A stretch of 64,000 bases of DNA from NCBI GenBank assembly GCA_030919125.1, contig CP121470.1, positions 1,468,391-1,532,390 of the forward strand, written 5' to 3'. A program made the position numbers and the translations under genes. This document shows, one piece after another, positions 34,394 through 43,624 of the stretch (its first letter is position 1; each line of letters opens with the position of its first letter). This DNA comes from Methanoregula sp. SKADARSKE-2. Lineage in GTDB: Archaea; Halobacteriota; Methanomicrobia; Methanomicrobiales; Methanospirillaceae. The notes beneath the pieces were generated by a model. The model did not search any database. It saw only the letters and a program-made list of their open reading frames with translations, and was not told the DNA's origin.

Positions 34394-35893
34394 ATGTGTG
34401 CCGGTTTTTTTTCCCGCTTCACGAGGCCAAAACCCCATATCGTCGAGAGTCCCCCTCCTCCCTCAATAACCCATGGCGCCGGGATGCAGGTTCCGGAATA
34501 TAAGAACAAGCCGTATTTTATCGTGGCATCGGTCGAGATGGGGAATACCACGACAAAATGTATCCTTACAGGGGTAAGCCTCGAGACCGGAATGTCGTAT
34601 GTCATCAATAAGACGGTTTCCATGAGCCGGGATATCAGGAAACCAAAACCCGGAGAGACAATATTCGGGGAGACGCTCGATGGTACCGAGCTGACACGAG
34701 AGGCAGTTACCGAACTGGTCCGCAACACCCTGATCCGGTGCCATGAAGAGGCACACCTCGACATCAAGAAAGACCTCGATTTTGTTGTGCGAAGTACGGG
34801 GGTCGTAGCGGAGATGGAGTCCCCGGATCAGGTCGGGGACTTTGTTATTGCCCTTGCCAACGGCTGTCTTGTTGCCGGGGTTCCTCCAAGGAAGATGACG
34901 CCGCCCATGGCAAAAGCGAACCAGGCAGAGAAATTACAGCCTTTCAGTTTCGCCGACAAAGTAGTCTTTATCGGCGCAGTTGCCGGGGTCATTCCGCCGG
35001 TTGGATCGACGGGCGTGGAGATGGTGGCAAACGAGATGGAAGGCGAACTTGCCATGGCAGGAATCAAGGAAGGGGCGAAATGGACGCCGGTCGACTTCCG
35101 TAACCCCTGCATATCGATCGACTTCGGAACAACGCTTGACGGGAGGATCACAAGCGATGTCTCCCCCGACGACCCCAACCCGTTTGCAAAGACGGTGGGG
35201 AACTTCTGTGGTCTTGCCGGGGCCATCCCGGATGCGATCGTCCGGGGAACCGGACTTGTCCATGAGCGGACAGGGACCGCTCTCGATGTCTTTGGGGAAC
35301 ACAGTGTTGTCGGGGGACTACTCGGCGGAGGGAAGAAGGCCGTTGTCAACGATTATGTCAGGAGATGCCACGAGCAGATCGATATCCGGATCGTCCCTCC
35401 GGACCGGGACCGGTTCGGCCGGGTGCCGGTCAATGCGAAGCTCGCAATCGAGTCCGGTATCGCGATGATCGGATGCGATTGCGGCGTAAACAGCAGCAAC
35501 CTTGACAAGCTCACCGCGATCGGGGCGGAGATCCACAAGAACCATAACCTTGCAACCCTCAATGAGGTTATCGACCGGGTCTGCGCAGAGATGGCCCTTC
35601 GTCTCATCGACGTAGCTGTAGCACAGAAGATCGTGCCCCGGAACTCATCGATCGGGTTTACCGGGAGAGCCGCCATATCGGGATGGAAACCGGAGTACAT
35701 CCTCGAAGGGATCATCGGGCGCAACTTGTATGACGATCCGAACGATCACCTCGTCTTTGTTGACGATGGCCTTGCACGCGGCGCGGCCCTTATGGGCAGG
35801 TGTATGAACTCGCTCGGAAAGCCGAAAACCCCCATCGGAGGGATCCGGGGGGGCCCATGTATTATGAACCGGCGAATAAAGATAGGTAAATGA
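34394..35893 (+). CDS. Methanogenesis marker protein 14
   Basis: I recognise this 499-residue protein as the methanogen-specific marker 14 family, whose biochemical role is not established. The sequence shows ASKHA-ATPase-like phosphate loops: SVEMGNTTTKC near residue 50 and SIDFGTTLDGRI near 240, plus FTGRAAISGWKPEYI and GIIGRNLYDDPNDHLVFVDDGLARGAAL in the C-terminal half. That suggests an ATP-dependent activator like those that reactivate corrinoid proteins (inference). It is soluble, with many Gly. An 80-residue gene follows after 11 bases. Confidence 0.88.
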   Translation: MCAGFFSRFTRPKPHIVESPPPPSITHGAGMQVPEYKNKPYFIVASVEMGNTTTKCILTGVSLETGMSYVINKTVSMSRDIRKPKPGETIFGETLDGTELTREAVTELVRNTLIRCHEEAHLDIKKDLDFVVRSTGVVAEMESPDQVGDFVIALANGCLVAGVPPRKMTPPMAKANQAEKLQPFSFADKVVFIGAVAGVIPPVGSTGVEMVANEMEGELAMAGIKEGAKWTPVDFRNPCISIDFGTTLDGRITSDVSPDDPNPFAKTVGNFCGLAGAIPDAIVRGTGLVHERTGTALDVFGEHSVVGGLLGGGKKAVVNDYVRRCHEQIDIRIVPPDRDRFGRVPVNAKLAIESGIAMIGCDCGVNSSNLDKLTAIGAEIHKNHNLATLNEVIDRVCAEMALRLIDVAVAQKIVPRNSSIGFTGRAAISGWKPEYILEGIIGRNLYDDPNDHLVFVDDGLARGAALMGRCMNSLGKPKTPIGGIRGGPCIMNRRIKIGK

Positions 35894-35904
35894 ACAGGTG
35901 ACGA

Positions 35905-36147
35905 ATGGAAGACGAAGAGCAGCTGTACGATGTTATCATCCCGCCAGGGGTACCGAGATCCATTATTTTTGAGGTCGTCGAAAAATTTCCGGATGTGAAA
36001 GTTGTCGAGCGAAAGGAGCGCCTGAATTTTGCAAACATGGAAGGCGATGAACGCGAACTTCTTGCCTTCCGGGGAAAAATGGAGGTCGCACAAGCGGTTG
36101 AGAGATATGTGCTCCAGCGGCTCGACGACTTTATCGGGAAAAAATAG
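35905..36147 (+). CDS. Small conserved-looking protein downstream of marker 14
   Basis: The 80-residue protein is acidic and soluble, with a beta-alpha pattern (YDVIIPPGVPRSIIFEVVEKFPDVKVVERKERLNF... then a long helix ending LQRLDDFIGKK). I do not recognise a family. The 11-base gap to the marker 14 gene and the T8 tract directly after its stop show that it closes a two-gene unit, so it may be a subunit or helper of marker 14. Confidence 0.75.
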   Translation: MEDEEQLYDVIIPPGVPRSIIFEVVEKFPDVKVVERKERLNFANMEGDERELLAFRGKMEVAQAVERYVLQRLDDFIGKK

Positions 36148-36155
36148 TTTTTTTT
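36148..36155 (+). terminator. Poly-T terminator of the marker 14 unit
   Basis: Eight T directly after the TAG stop. The converging argF ends 28 bases further on. Confidence 0.5.
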
Positions 36156-36183
36156 GTTGGATCGGATTGATTCTCTCTCCAGT

Positions 36184-37101
36184 TCATCCTGAATTCTTTA
36201 AGAGCCGGAGAAGGAGGGCTTTCTGGGCATGGAGCCGGTTTTCGGCTTCGTCCCATACGAGGCTCTGGCCGCCTTCCATCACTTCGTCAGCGATCTCTTC
36301 GCCCCGGTGCGCCGGGAGGCAGTGAAGGACCCGTGCATCCGGGGACGCATGCCGGAGAAGGGTGGCATCCACGGTAAACTTCCGGAAAGATCGGATACGT
36401 TCTTCCCGCTCCTGCTCATCGCCCATCGAGATCCAGGTATCCGTGACTATCACGTGAGCATCGGTCACTGCATTCTCGGGTTTCCGGACGAGTTGAACCT
36501 TCCCGCCGAGTGCCCGGGCCTTCTTTACGATCGCTTCAGCCGGTTCATACCCGGAGGGTGTCGCAACCGTGACATTCATTCCGGTCAGGACGGTCGCAAG
36601 GATCAGGGAGTTGCAGACATTATTCCCGTCCCCGACCCAGGCAACCTTGAGATCCCGGGCGGATCCAAAGTGCTCTTCGATCGTCAGGATATCGGCAAGG
36701 AGCTGGCAGGGGTGTTCGAGGTCGGAGAGGCCGTTGATAACCGGGATCATCGCATGCCGTGCGAACTCCTCGATGGTGCTGTGCTTATAGGCCCGGATCA
36801 TCAGGCCGGAGACATACCGGGTGGCTGCCCGGGCGGTATCCCGGATCTCCTCGCCCCGCCAGATATGCATATCCCGGGCATTCAGGAAGAGAGCGTGGCC
36901 ACCCAGCTCATTCATGCCTACTTCAAACGAGATATGCGTACGGGTGGATGATTTCTCGAAGATCATCGCGAGGTTCTTTCCCCGCAGGTAATCATGGATC
37001 TTCCCTTCTTTTTTGAGGGCCTTGAGTCGTTTTGCTTCGGTGAGAAGCCCGGTGAGCTCCGTCTCCGTGATATCGAGGATGGATAAGAAATCCTTCTTCA
37101 T
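36184..37101 (-). CDS. argF: Ornithine carbamoyltransferase
   Basis: ArgF makes citrulline from ornithine and carbamoyl phosphate. The 305-residue protein has the carbamoyl-phosphate loop [12 protein letters not shown] (residues 49-60), the HPCQ motif in [11 protein letters not shown], the domain-2 WVGDGNN, and the ornithine-side [10 protein letters not shown]. It overlaps the end of purD by four bases and is last in a carS-pyrE-purD-argF run. Confidence 0.96.
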   Translation of the reverse strand: MKKDFLSILDITETELTGLLTEAKRLKALKKEGKIHDYLRGKNLAMIFEKSSTRTHISFEVGMNELGGHALFLNARDMHIWRGEEIRDTARAATRYVSGLMIRAYKHSTIEEFARHAMIPVINGLSDLEHPCQLLADILTIEEHFGSARDLKVAWVGDGNNVCNSLILATVLTGMNVTVATPSGYEPAEAIVKKARALGGKVQLVRKPENAVTDAHVIVTDTWISMGDEQEREERIRSFRKFTVDATLLRHASPDARVLHCLPAHRGEEIADEVMEGGQSLVWDEAENRLHAQKALLLRLLKNSG

Positions 37102-38384
37102 CGTAACTCCTTCATGTGCGCAATCCTCTTGTCCAGCAGCGTGCGGGTCCCGATGTCCCGACGGTGACGCACACCACCCCAGACCGACGATGCCGCACGC
37201 TCCGCCGCACGTTCTGCCACTTCAAGCGACTCCCCCTTGCCGACAAAGGCAAGGGTCCGGGAGCTGAGCGTCGAAAGGCTGCCATTCTTCTCTTCGATGT
37301 TTGCGTAGTACAGCAGCGTATCCGGGTGATCCCCGATTGAGACCGGCAGGCCGGTCCGGGGGGAGTCCGGGTATCCTTCGGGAACGAGATATTTACAGAC
37401 CGTTGCTCTCTGTTCGAAGACTGCGTCAGTGATCCGCAGCGTGCCTTCTACAATCCTCTGCACGATCTCTGAGAGGTCGCTTGTCAGCAGGGAGAGGACA
37501 TTCATTGCTTCGGGATCCCCGAACCGTGCGTTGAACTCGATCACCTTGGGGCCCTTGGCCGTGTTCATGAACTGCCCGTACAGTATCCCCTTGTACGGCT
37601 GGCCGGTCCGCTCTATTGCTGCAACAATGGATCTCATGATCCCGATCGCTTTCTGGTACTCCCCGTCCGTAACAAACGGGAGGCGGTGATCGGGCATGGA
37701 GTAGGAACCCATTCCCCCCGTATTCGGACCCGTATCTCCTTCAAACGCCCGCTTGTGGTCCTGGACAAGAGGCATGGGGATGAGATGATTACCATCGACA
37801 AAGGCCTGCAGCGTGAACTCCTCCCCGATAAGCCGCTCTTCAAGAACCACACCTGCACCAAGGGTTCTGGCATAGGCAATCGCCCCTTCGCGATCTATCT
37901 GCTCGCCCATGATCCGGACACCCTTGCCCCCTGTCAGGCCAATTGGTTTGATGGCAAGATCCCCTTCGGACTCCCTTATGAAGGCTCCGGCTTCCTCGGT
38001 ATTATAAAAGACCCGGTACTTTGGGCAACCCTCGATACCCTGCCGCTCCATGAGTTCGCGGCAGAACGCCTTGTCCGTCTCAAGCCGGGCTGCAGCACGG
38101 GTCGGTCCGATACAGGCAACCCCCGCCGCCTCAAGCGCATCCACGATTCCCGCTTCCAGCGGCGCCTCAGGGCCGATGAACGCATACTCTGTCCCCGTCT
38201 CCTTGGCAAAACCAACAATTTTTGCTGTATCCGTCTCCTTTGCGGAGAGGATCTTTTTCGAAAGGAGGGCAATGCCGATATTCCGCTTTGCCATCACGGA
38301 AAAAATTTCGGTTCGGGGGTTGCGGGCAAGGGCACAGGCAATAGAATGCTCTCTTCCTCCCCCGCCCACAACGAGTATCTTCAT
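37098..38384 (-). CDS. purD: Phosphoribosylamine-glycine ligase (GAR synthetase)
   Basis: PurD makes GAR in step two of purine synthesis. The 428-residue ATP-grasp enzyme starts [19 protein letters not shown] and shows [41 protein letters not shown], and [15 protein letters not shown]. It sits 36 bases after pyrE and overlaps argF, so it is probably in one operon with both. Confidence 0.96.
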   Translation of the reverse strand: MKILVVGGGGREHSIACALARNPRTEIFSVMAKRNIGIALLSKKILSAKETDTAKIVGFAKETGTEYAFIGPEAPLEAGIVDALEAAGVACIGPTRAAARLETDKAFCRELMERQGIEGCPKYRVFYNTEEAGAFIRESEGDLAIKPIGLTGGKGVRIMGEQIDREGAIAYARTLGAGVVLEERLIGEEFTLQAFVDGNHLIPMPLVQDHKRAFEGDTGPNTGGMGSYSMPDHRLPFVTDGEYQKAIGIMRSIVAAIERTGQPYKGILYGQFMNTAKGPKVIEFNARFGDPEAMNVLSLLTSDLSEIVQRIVEGTLRITDAVFEQRATVCKYLVPEGYPDSPRTGLPVSIGDHPDTLLYYANIEEKNGSLSTLSSRTLAFVGKGESLEVAERAAERAASSVWGGVRHRRDIGTRTLLDKRIAHMKELR

Positions 38385-38420
38385 GATACCATCTATTGTG
38401 CGTTTCTTATTAAAAATTCC

Positions 38421-38933
38421 TTACTTTTTTAAGAGCTCGCTGACTTTGACGAGGGGGATGAGCTGGATATTGTGGCTTTTGAGCATCTCACCGGCGCCTT
38501 GTTCGCGGTCGACGACCGTGATCACCCGGGTCGCGGTCGCTCCTGCTCTCCGGAGGGACACGACGCCGTATCGTGCTGAACCCCCTGAAGTGGTGACGTC
38601 TTCTATGAGAAGAACGTTCTTCCCCATGACAGAGCCAATGATCGGATCTTTTTTACCGTGGCTTTTTTCTGCAGCCCGGATAATCGCGTAGGGTCTCATA
38701 CTCTCAAGAGAAGTTGCGACAGCAAGGGATACTCCACCCACCGCGACGCCTGCTATGACATCGAATTCATGCGACAGGGTCACGGTTCTTGCTATGGCAG
38801 CAAGCAGTTCCGGTTGGGTGACTGCCGACTTCACATCAACATAGTAAGTGCTCTTTGCCCCGGATGCGAGCGTAAATTCACCCAACTCGATCGCTTTGAA
38901 GCGGATCAGCAACTCTGCAATAGCGTTTACCAT
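38421..38933 (-). CDS. pyrE: Orotate phosphoribosyltransferase
   Basis: PyrE converts orotate and PRPP to OMP. The 170-residue protein has FTLASGAKSTYYVDVK near residues 21-36, the sugar-side VAGVAVGG, and the PRPP loop VLLIEDVTTSGGSA. The ATG at 38933 is preceded by AAGGAGGT; the longer frame to 39116 runs through carS. It overlaps the end of carS by seven bases. Confidence 0.95.
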   Translation of the reverse strand: MVNAIAELLIRFKAIELGEFTLASGAKSTYYVDVKSAVTQPELLAAIARTVTLSHEFDVIAGVAVGGVSLAVATSLESMRPYAIIRAAEKSHGKKDPIIGSVMGKNVLLIEDVTTSGGSARYGVVSLRRAGATATRVITVVDREQGAGEMLKSHNIQLIPLVKVSELLKK

Positions 38934-39490
38934 GGTACCTCCTTGACATGCAAAAGATAGCCGATAATGTTGACAGAACGGTGCAGAATCGGCGTGAGAA
39001 TCAGAATGAATAGGAGGACCGGGATCGTAATGTTGGCAACTATCCACGAGGAGTTGACAATAAGCATGAGGATCAGTGCTCCGGCTACAAGATCGTACAT
39101 GTCCGCAACAGGCCACTTCGCCCCCCGATCCTTGCCAAGTCTCCTCTTGAAAAAGCTCTTGGCAAGGTCACCAAGGAGGGCTCCGACCGAGAGGACGACA
39201 ATCGAGGTAAAGGTCTGTTCGGGAAGTCTGGTAAGCCCGTACGCCCCCCTCGCCCAGATCTCGATCCAACCAATGACTATACCCAGAAGAATACCCATCA
39301 GGAAGCCACGGCAGGTCTTCCCGTCACCGAAAATCCGGTGGCCATCCGGGTAATTCCTGCCAAAGTCGATGGGGGTCCCCCCGCCAAAGAGTGCTGCGGC
39401 CGGATTTGGGAGATACGCCGGAAGCATAATCCAAATCGCGGAAAGCAATGGTATTATGAAGGACTCGATACTAATAATGTAGCACTCCAA
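38927..39490 (-). CDS. carS: CDP-archaeol synthase
   Basis: CarS activates unsaturated archaetidic acid with CTP to give CDP-archaeol, the branch-point of archaeal polar lipid synthesis. The 187-residue membrane protein has about five hydrophobic helices and the family block FGDGKTCRGFLMG (residues 54-66) plus GDLAKSFFKRRLGKDRGAKWPVADMYD near 107-133. The start may be internal (MLPAYLPNPAA). The gene is divergent from the tetraether-synthase-like gene with an 83-base gap, linking two lipid steps. Confidence 0.93.
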   Translation of the reverse strand: MECYIISIESFIIPLLSAIWIMLPAYLPNPAAALFGGGTPIDFGRNYPDGHRIFGDGKTCRGFLMGILLGIVIGWIEIWARGAYGLTRLPEQTFTSIVVLSVGALLGDLAKSFFKRRLGKDRGAKWPVADMYDLVAGALILMLIVNSSWIVANITIPVLLFILILTPILHRSVNIIGYLLHVKEVPW

Positions 39491-39573
39491 TACCTGTAAT
39501 AAAGAGCAGGAAGAAACATTAAAGTTACTAAAAAACCGGGAAATTGTGCAATTCTTCTAGCGGGTGTACATCA

Positions 39574-41043
39574 ATGCTGATAAAAAAGACTCGGGGTCTT
39601 TGTCCTACGTGTAATACCGTCATCGATGCGGATATTGTGGAAGAAGAGGGGACGATCTGGCTGAAGCAGGCATGCCCGGAACACGGGCAGTTTAAGAACC
39701 TCTACTGGTCAGACCCGACGATGTATCACCGGTTCGAAAGATACAATGCGGTCGGAAACGGGATAGCAAACTCCCAGAACCAAGACATGCCTCCCGGGAG
39801 CTGCCCGACGGCATGCGGGATCTGCAATAACCATCACTCCCAGACGCTCCTGGCAAATATCGACCTCACGAACCGCTGTAATCTTGATTGTGATTTCTGT
39901 TTTGCAAATGCCCGTGCCTGCGGGTTCATTTACGAACCGGATTTTGACGAGATTGTAAAGATGATGAAGCTGCTCCGGGATGAAAGACCGGTCCCTGCCC
40001 CTGCGGTCCAGTTTTCTGGCGGGGAGCCGACGATGCGGGAGGATCTGGTCAGAATTATCAGGACCGCAAAGGAGATGGGCTTCCCCCAGGTCCAGATTGC
40101 CTCAAACGGCGTCCGGATCGCAAAGGAACCGGAACTGGCCCTGCAGCTCAAGGAGGCCGGCCTCAATACGGTCTACCTCCATTTTGACGGGGTAACCCAG
40201 AGGACGAACCCGTTCCTGAAGATTCACGAGAAGGCGATCGAGAACCTGAAGGCCGTAGGGCTCGGGGTTGTCCTTGTTCCGACCGTTATCCGGGGAAGGA
40301 ACGACAACGAGGTCGGTGAGATCATCCGGTTCGCCATAGAACACATTGCAGTCGTCCGCGGAGTCAACTTCCAGCCGGTTGCATTCACCGGCGCGGCAAG
40401 CGATGACGATGTCAAGAAGTCCCGGATAACCATCCCGGACGTGCTGCAGAATATCGAGGAGCAGATGGGCGGGGTCCTCAAAAAGGACGATTTCTACCCG
40501 GTTCCCTGTGTCCTGCCCTTCTCCGATCTCGTGGAAGCCTATACCGGCCGGCCGCAGGTCAGGTTCACTGCCCACCAGCACTGCGGGGCGGCAACCTATG
40601 TCTTTGTCCAGAAAGATTCGGTTGTCCCGGTAAACCGCATGGTCGATGTCGAGAGTTTCTTTGAATCTATCACCCAGATGGCAGAGACCATCAAGAGAGG
40701 CGGGACCATCAACAAGTACAAGGCTCTCCTCGAAGGGGTCAAGAACATGCACTCCTCGGTGAAGAAAGGGGAGCAGGGCAACACGACCGAATTCTGGAAG
40801 ATGATCGGAAAGACCCTTATCGGCCAGAACTTCGAAGCCCTCCGGGAGTTCCACTGGAATGCCCTTTTTATCGGGACGATGCACTTCATGGACAAGTACA
40901 ACTACGATCTCGACCGGGTTTCACGGTGCTGTATCCACTATGCTACACCAGACGGGAAACTCATACCCTTCTGCACCTACAACAGCGGCCCTGTTTACCG
41001 CGAGGAGATCTGGAAGAGATATGCAAAGAAGCTGGAACAGTGA
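39574..41043 (+). CDS. tes: Radical SAM protein of the tetraether synthase (Tes, MJ0619-like) type
   Basis: The 489-residue protein has an N-terminal Cys cluster (Cys10, Cys13, Cys34, then Cys77, Cys81, Cys84), the radical SAM motif C-x3-C-x2-C at Cys102, Cys106 and Cys109 (RCNLDCDFC), the SAM-binding FSGGEPTMRED, and late Cys pairs in RCCIHYATPDGKLIPFC. This layout matches the MJ0619 family, members of which join archaeol chains into macrocyclic archaeol and GDGT tetraethers. The call is by resemblance. An extension to TTG at 39544 is possible. The neighbouring carS is consistent with a lipid role. Confidence 0.8.
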   Translation: MLIKKTRGLCPTCNTVIDADIVEEEGTIWLKQACPEHGQFKNLYWSDPTMYHRFERYNAVGNGIANSQNQDMPPGSCPTACGICNNHHSQTLLANIDLTNRCNLDCDFCFANARACGFIYEPDFDEIVKMMKLLRDERPVPAPAVQFSGGEPTMREDLVRIIRTAKEMGFPQVQIASNGVRIAKEPELALQLKEAGLNTVYLHFDGVTQRTNPFLKIHEKAIENLKAVGLGVVLVPTVIRGRNDNEVGEIIRFAIEHIAVVRGVNFQPVAFTGAASDDDVKKSRITIPDVLQNIEEQMGGVLKKDDFYPVPCVLPFSDLVEAYTGRPQVRFTAHQHCGAATYVFVQKDSVVPVNRMVDVESFFESITQMAETIKRGGTINKYKALLEGVKNMHSSVKKGEQGNTTEFWKMIGKTLIGQNFEALREFHWNALFIGTMHFMDKYNYDLDRVSRCCIHYATPDGKLIPFCTYNSGPVYREEIWKRYAKKLEQ

Positions 41044-41068
41044 CGGCTCCGCACTCTTTTTAAAAAGA

Positions 41069-42013
41069 TCAGGGAAAGGGGAGATCGATCTTTTTTCCCT
41101 GCTGCATCGCGATGTGGGCGATGGCGAGATCCTGTATCGCAAGACCCGTAGAGTCAAATATTGTTATCCCCTCTTTTCGTTCCCGTTTTTTTCTGCCGAT
41201 CACCACCTCCCCAAGCGTCCCGGCAATATCGGACTTCCGGAAAATTCCCTGGCTGATCGGCACATTGATCTCCCCTGAGTGAACGGCCTGGGCCGGATCA
41301 TCGACAAAGACCTGGGCGCGCTTCAGGAGGGCGGGGTCGAGTTCCTCTTTACCGGGCGCATCGGCCCCGATAGCATTGATGTGGGTCCCTTCGTGGATCC
41401 ATTCGGCCTGGACAAGCGGGCTCCGGGAAGGGGTGGTGGTTACAAGGAGATCGCAGTCGCAGACTCTTTCGAGAGACCCGGAAGAGCAGGGATATTCCAT
41501 AAACCTATCCGCAAATTTCCGGACATGTTCCGGGTTGCATCCCCAGACTTTTATGTCCCTGATCTTCAGCTCCCGGGAAATTGCAGCGACCTGGGCTTCA
41601 GCCTGTCTCCCGGTCCCCACTACCCCGAGCGTTATCTCTTTTTTCGAGGAGAGATATTTCGCCGCGATCGCACCGGCGGCCCCGGTCCTCATATCCGTAA
41701 GCCGGGTGGCGTTGATGACGGCAACCGGTTCGCCCGTCGAGATATCCAGGATCACCGTCAGGGCCATCACGGTCGGAAGGCCTTTTTGGGGATTCCCGGG
41801 ATGGACATTGACGATCTTTACTCCCGCAATGGAGAGGGAGGGAAGATACGCCGGCATGGTGCGGAAATCGCCTTCCGGCAGGGTGACGTACACCTTGGGC
41901 GGCATCAGGACAAGGCCCTTCCCATGGTCCGAGAATGCAGATTCAACGGCGAGGTTGACGAGACTGAGGTCGAGCCCCATATCCGTATCGGTAAAGTACT
42001 GCATGGCCGACAA
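41069..42013 (-). CDS. Alanine dehydrogenase / ornithine cyclodeaminase family protein
   Basis: The 314-residue protein has the Ala/OCD/mu-crystallin fold: MPPKVYVTLPEGDFRTMPAYLP near residues 37-58, NATRLTDMRTGAAGAIAAKYLS, the NAD-binding VVGTGRQAEAQ near 131, and NAIGADAPGKEELDP. In archaea this family includes NAD-dependent alanine dehydrogenase and ornithine cyclodeaminase; sequence alone does not separate them. It is convergent with tes, with a 25-base gap. Confidence 0.88.
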   Translation of the reverse strand: MSAMQYFTDTDMGLDLSLVNLAVESAFSDHGKGLVLMPPKVYVTLPEGDFRTMPAYLPSLSIAGVKIVNVHPGNPQKGLPTVMALTVILDISTGEPVAVINATRLTDMRTGAAGAIAAKYLSSKKEITLGVVGTGRQAEAQVAAISRELKIRDIKVWGCNPEHVRKFADRFMEYPCSSGSLERVCDCDLLVTTTPSRSPLVQAEWIHEGTHINAIGADAPGKEELDPALLKRAQVFVDDPAQAVHSGEINVPISQGIFRKSDIAGTLGEVVIGRKKRERKEGITIFDSTGLAIQDLAIAHIAMQQGKKIDLPFP

Positions 42014-42337
42014 TCTTTTTTTGATTGGATATGTACTTTGCTCAAACGATCGTTCTCCGCAAAGATCATTTGTAATTTACTTGAAATGAAATCTGGACCG
42101 CTGATCCATCCCCAAAAGGGCAGGGGTTGATCACCGACGGCATTTACCCGGCAGGGGACCGGCCGGGTTGGCGATGGCTTCTCTGCGCCCGGGCGACGAG
42201 CGGGAAGGGTGAAGACGGTTCACCACCGATGGACGTTTTCTCCTGCTTCCGGGGTAACCCCCGGTTTAGCATGGCGTTTCCGGTGACAAAACCTGGAAGA
42301 GCCCGGCGGAAGGCGGACTTCCAATCCAAACGAAGGG

Positions 42338-43307
42338 TGTGATATCCCGAATTGATTTTACACATATAACCATTTCTGAGCATATTTCAGAATCCTCTCC
42401 TGGGGTAGACGGTACCAGAATGCGTTATAAGGCTCATCGAAATCGAGACTCACTCATGTGAGGTTTGATGACATTGTGCCAGTGAAGAATTTTATCGACA
42501 GAACCGAACTTCGCGATCCTTCGTTCGACTTCTCTGAAGAACCGTTCAATTTTGCCGTTCGTTTGAGGGTGTTTTATCCTGGTTGGGATGTGTTTTATGT
42601 TGTGATGAACAAGGAACTCTCCGAATTTATGATGGGCCTGTTCACGGTTCCGAGCTGAAACGAATTGTGTACTGTTGTCAGTGAGGATCTTGCGGGGCGT
42701 ACCGTACATCTGGAATCCCTGATTCAGCACCGTGAGAGTGTTCTCGGTAGTTGGAGAATCGAATACCCCGTAGCAGGTGATGAGGCGGGATGAATCATCC
42801 ATGAATGCGATCAGCCATTTCTTCGATCCTTTAAGTTCGAACTCTTTCCAGTCTCCCTGCCCCATCGACATGGAATGAGTATGTTCATACCGAACATATT
42901 TCCGCTGTTGCCGTTTTTTCATGTTGATCTCCACCAGACCGTGGTTCAACAATACCCGATAGATTCGATTATGCGGGATATGGATCCCGTGTGTTTCCTC
43001 AATCTTCTTCTCCAGATGGATTGGACCAATGTTGTTGGATTGATAGGTTGCGAGGATCAACTCTTCTGCTCGATCATCGATGGCTTGGGGCTTTCTTCCA
43101 GATTGCCTGAGTACCGGATATTCTCCCGATTCTCTGAACGGGTTGATGAACTGATACACTCGTTGACGGGTAATCTGGAAATACCGGGCAATCTCAACAA
43201 CGGGTTTATCATTGACACATTGCTGAATGATCCTCTGGATAGCCCCATTCGATAAGTTGCTCAAATCGGTATTTACATCTGATGTCAAATGATTTCGGGA
43301 TAGGACA
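42338..43307 (-). mobile_element. IS481-type insertion element, copy 2
   Basis: This 970-base element is nearly identical to the copy at 31305-32274 and in the same orientation. The ends are the same inverted pair starting TGTGATATCCCG and TGTCCTATCCCG. No direct repeat is seen in the flanks, so either the duplication has been lost or this copy has recombined. The 324 bases on its left (42014-42337) hold no gene I can support. Confidence 0.87.
42434..43288 (-). CDS. IS481-type transposase, copy 2
   Basis: The 284-residue protein differs from copy 1 at two positions only. All DDE residues and the helix-turn-helix are kept, so it is probably functional. The start is the same TTG codon near the right inverted repeat. 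Confidence 0.9.
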   Translation of the reverse strand: MTSDVNTDLSNLSNGAIQRIIQQCVNDKPVVEIARYFQITRQRVYQFINPFRESGEYPVLRQSGRKPQAIDDRAEELILATYQSNNIGPIHLEKKIEETHGIHIPHNRIYRVLLNHGLVEINMKKRQQRKYVRYEHTHSMSMGQGDWKEFELKGSKKWLIAFMDDSSRLITCYGVFDSPTTENTLTVLNQGFQMYGTPRKILTDNSTQFVSARNREQAHHKFGEFLVHHNIKHIPTRIKHPQTNGKIERFFREVERRIAKFGSVDKILHWHNVIKPHMSESRFR

Positions 43308-43341
43308 CGGTATTTTTATGAGAAAATGCTTAAATCTGCGT

Positions 43342-43424
43342 TTGAGTGAAAAATTCTTTGCACTCTCGTTTTTGGCCTATCTCTAAATCGGCCGGATATT
43401 TAGTGAAAGAAATTTTTCACTCAA
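43342..43424. repeat. Long inverted repeat upstream of the APC transporter
   Basis: TTGAGTGAAAAATTCTTT at 43342-43359 is mirrored by AAAGAAATTTTTCACTCAA at 43406-43424, with one extra base and a 46-base spacer. The 317-base gap between IS481 copy 2 and the transporter contains no gene. The pair could be two operator half-sites, a hairpin, or ends of a lost small element. Confidence 0.7.
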
Positions 43425-43624
43425 CCTTTTGTTTAAGAGATTTGGTGCCGGATATTGTTACATAATCGGAGCCCAAAACCTTGGCGGAATACCGGTAATT
43501 GTTCCACAGAACTCAGGAATTCCGGATTCCGGTCTGGCCGAAGCCCGTATCTGTATGCGGGGCTTCGATCGAAATATGGAGGGGTTGATAAAAAGTGAAT
43601 TTACGTTATTTGCTGGACCATTCG

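Noticed and set aside
31305..43307. Composite transposon formed by the two IS481 copies
   Set aside because: The outer flanks share no direct repeat, while copy 1 has its own 13-base repeat, so it inserted as a single element; the enclosed genes are core biosynthesis.
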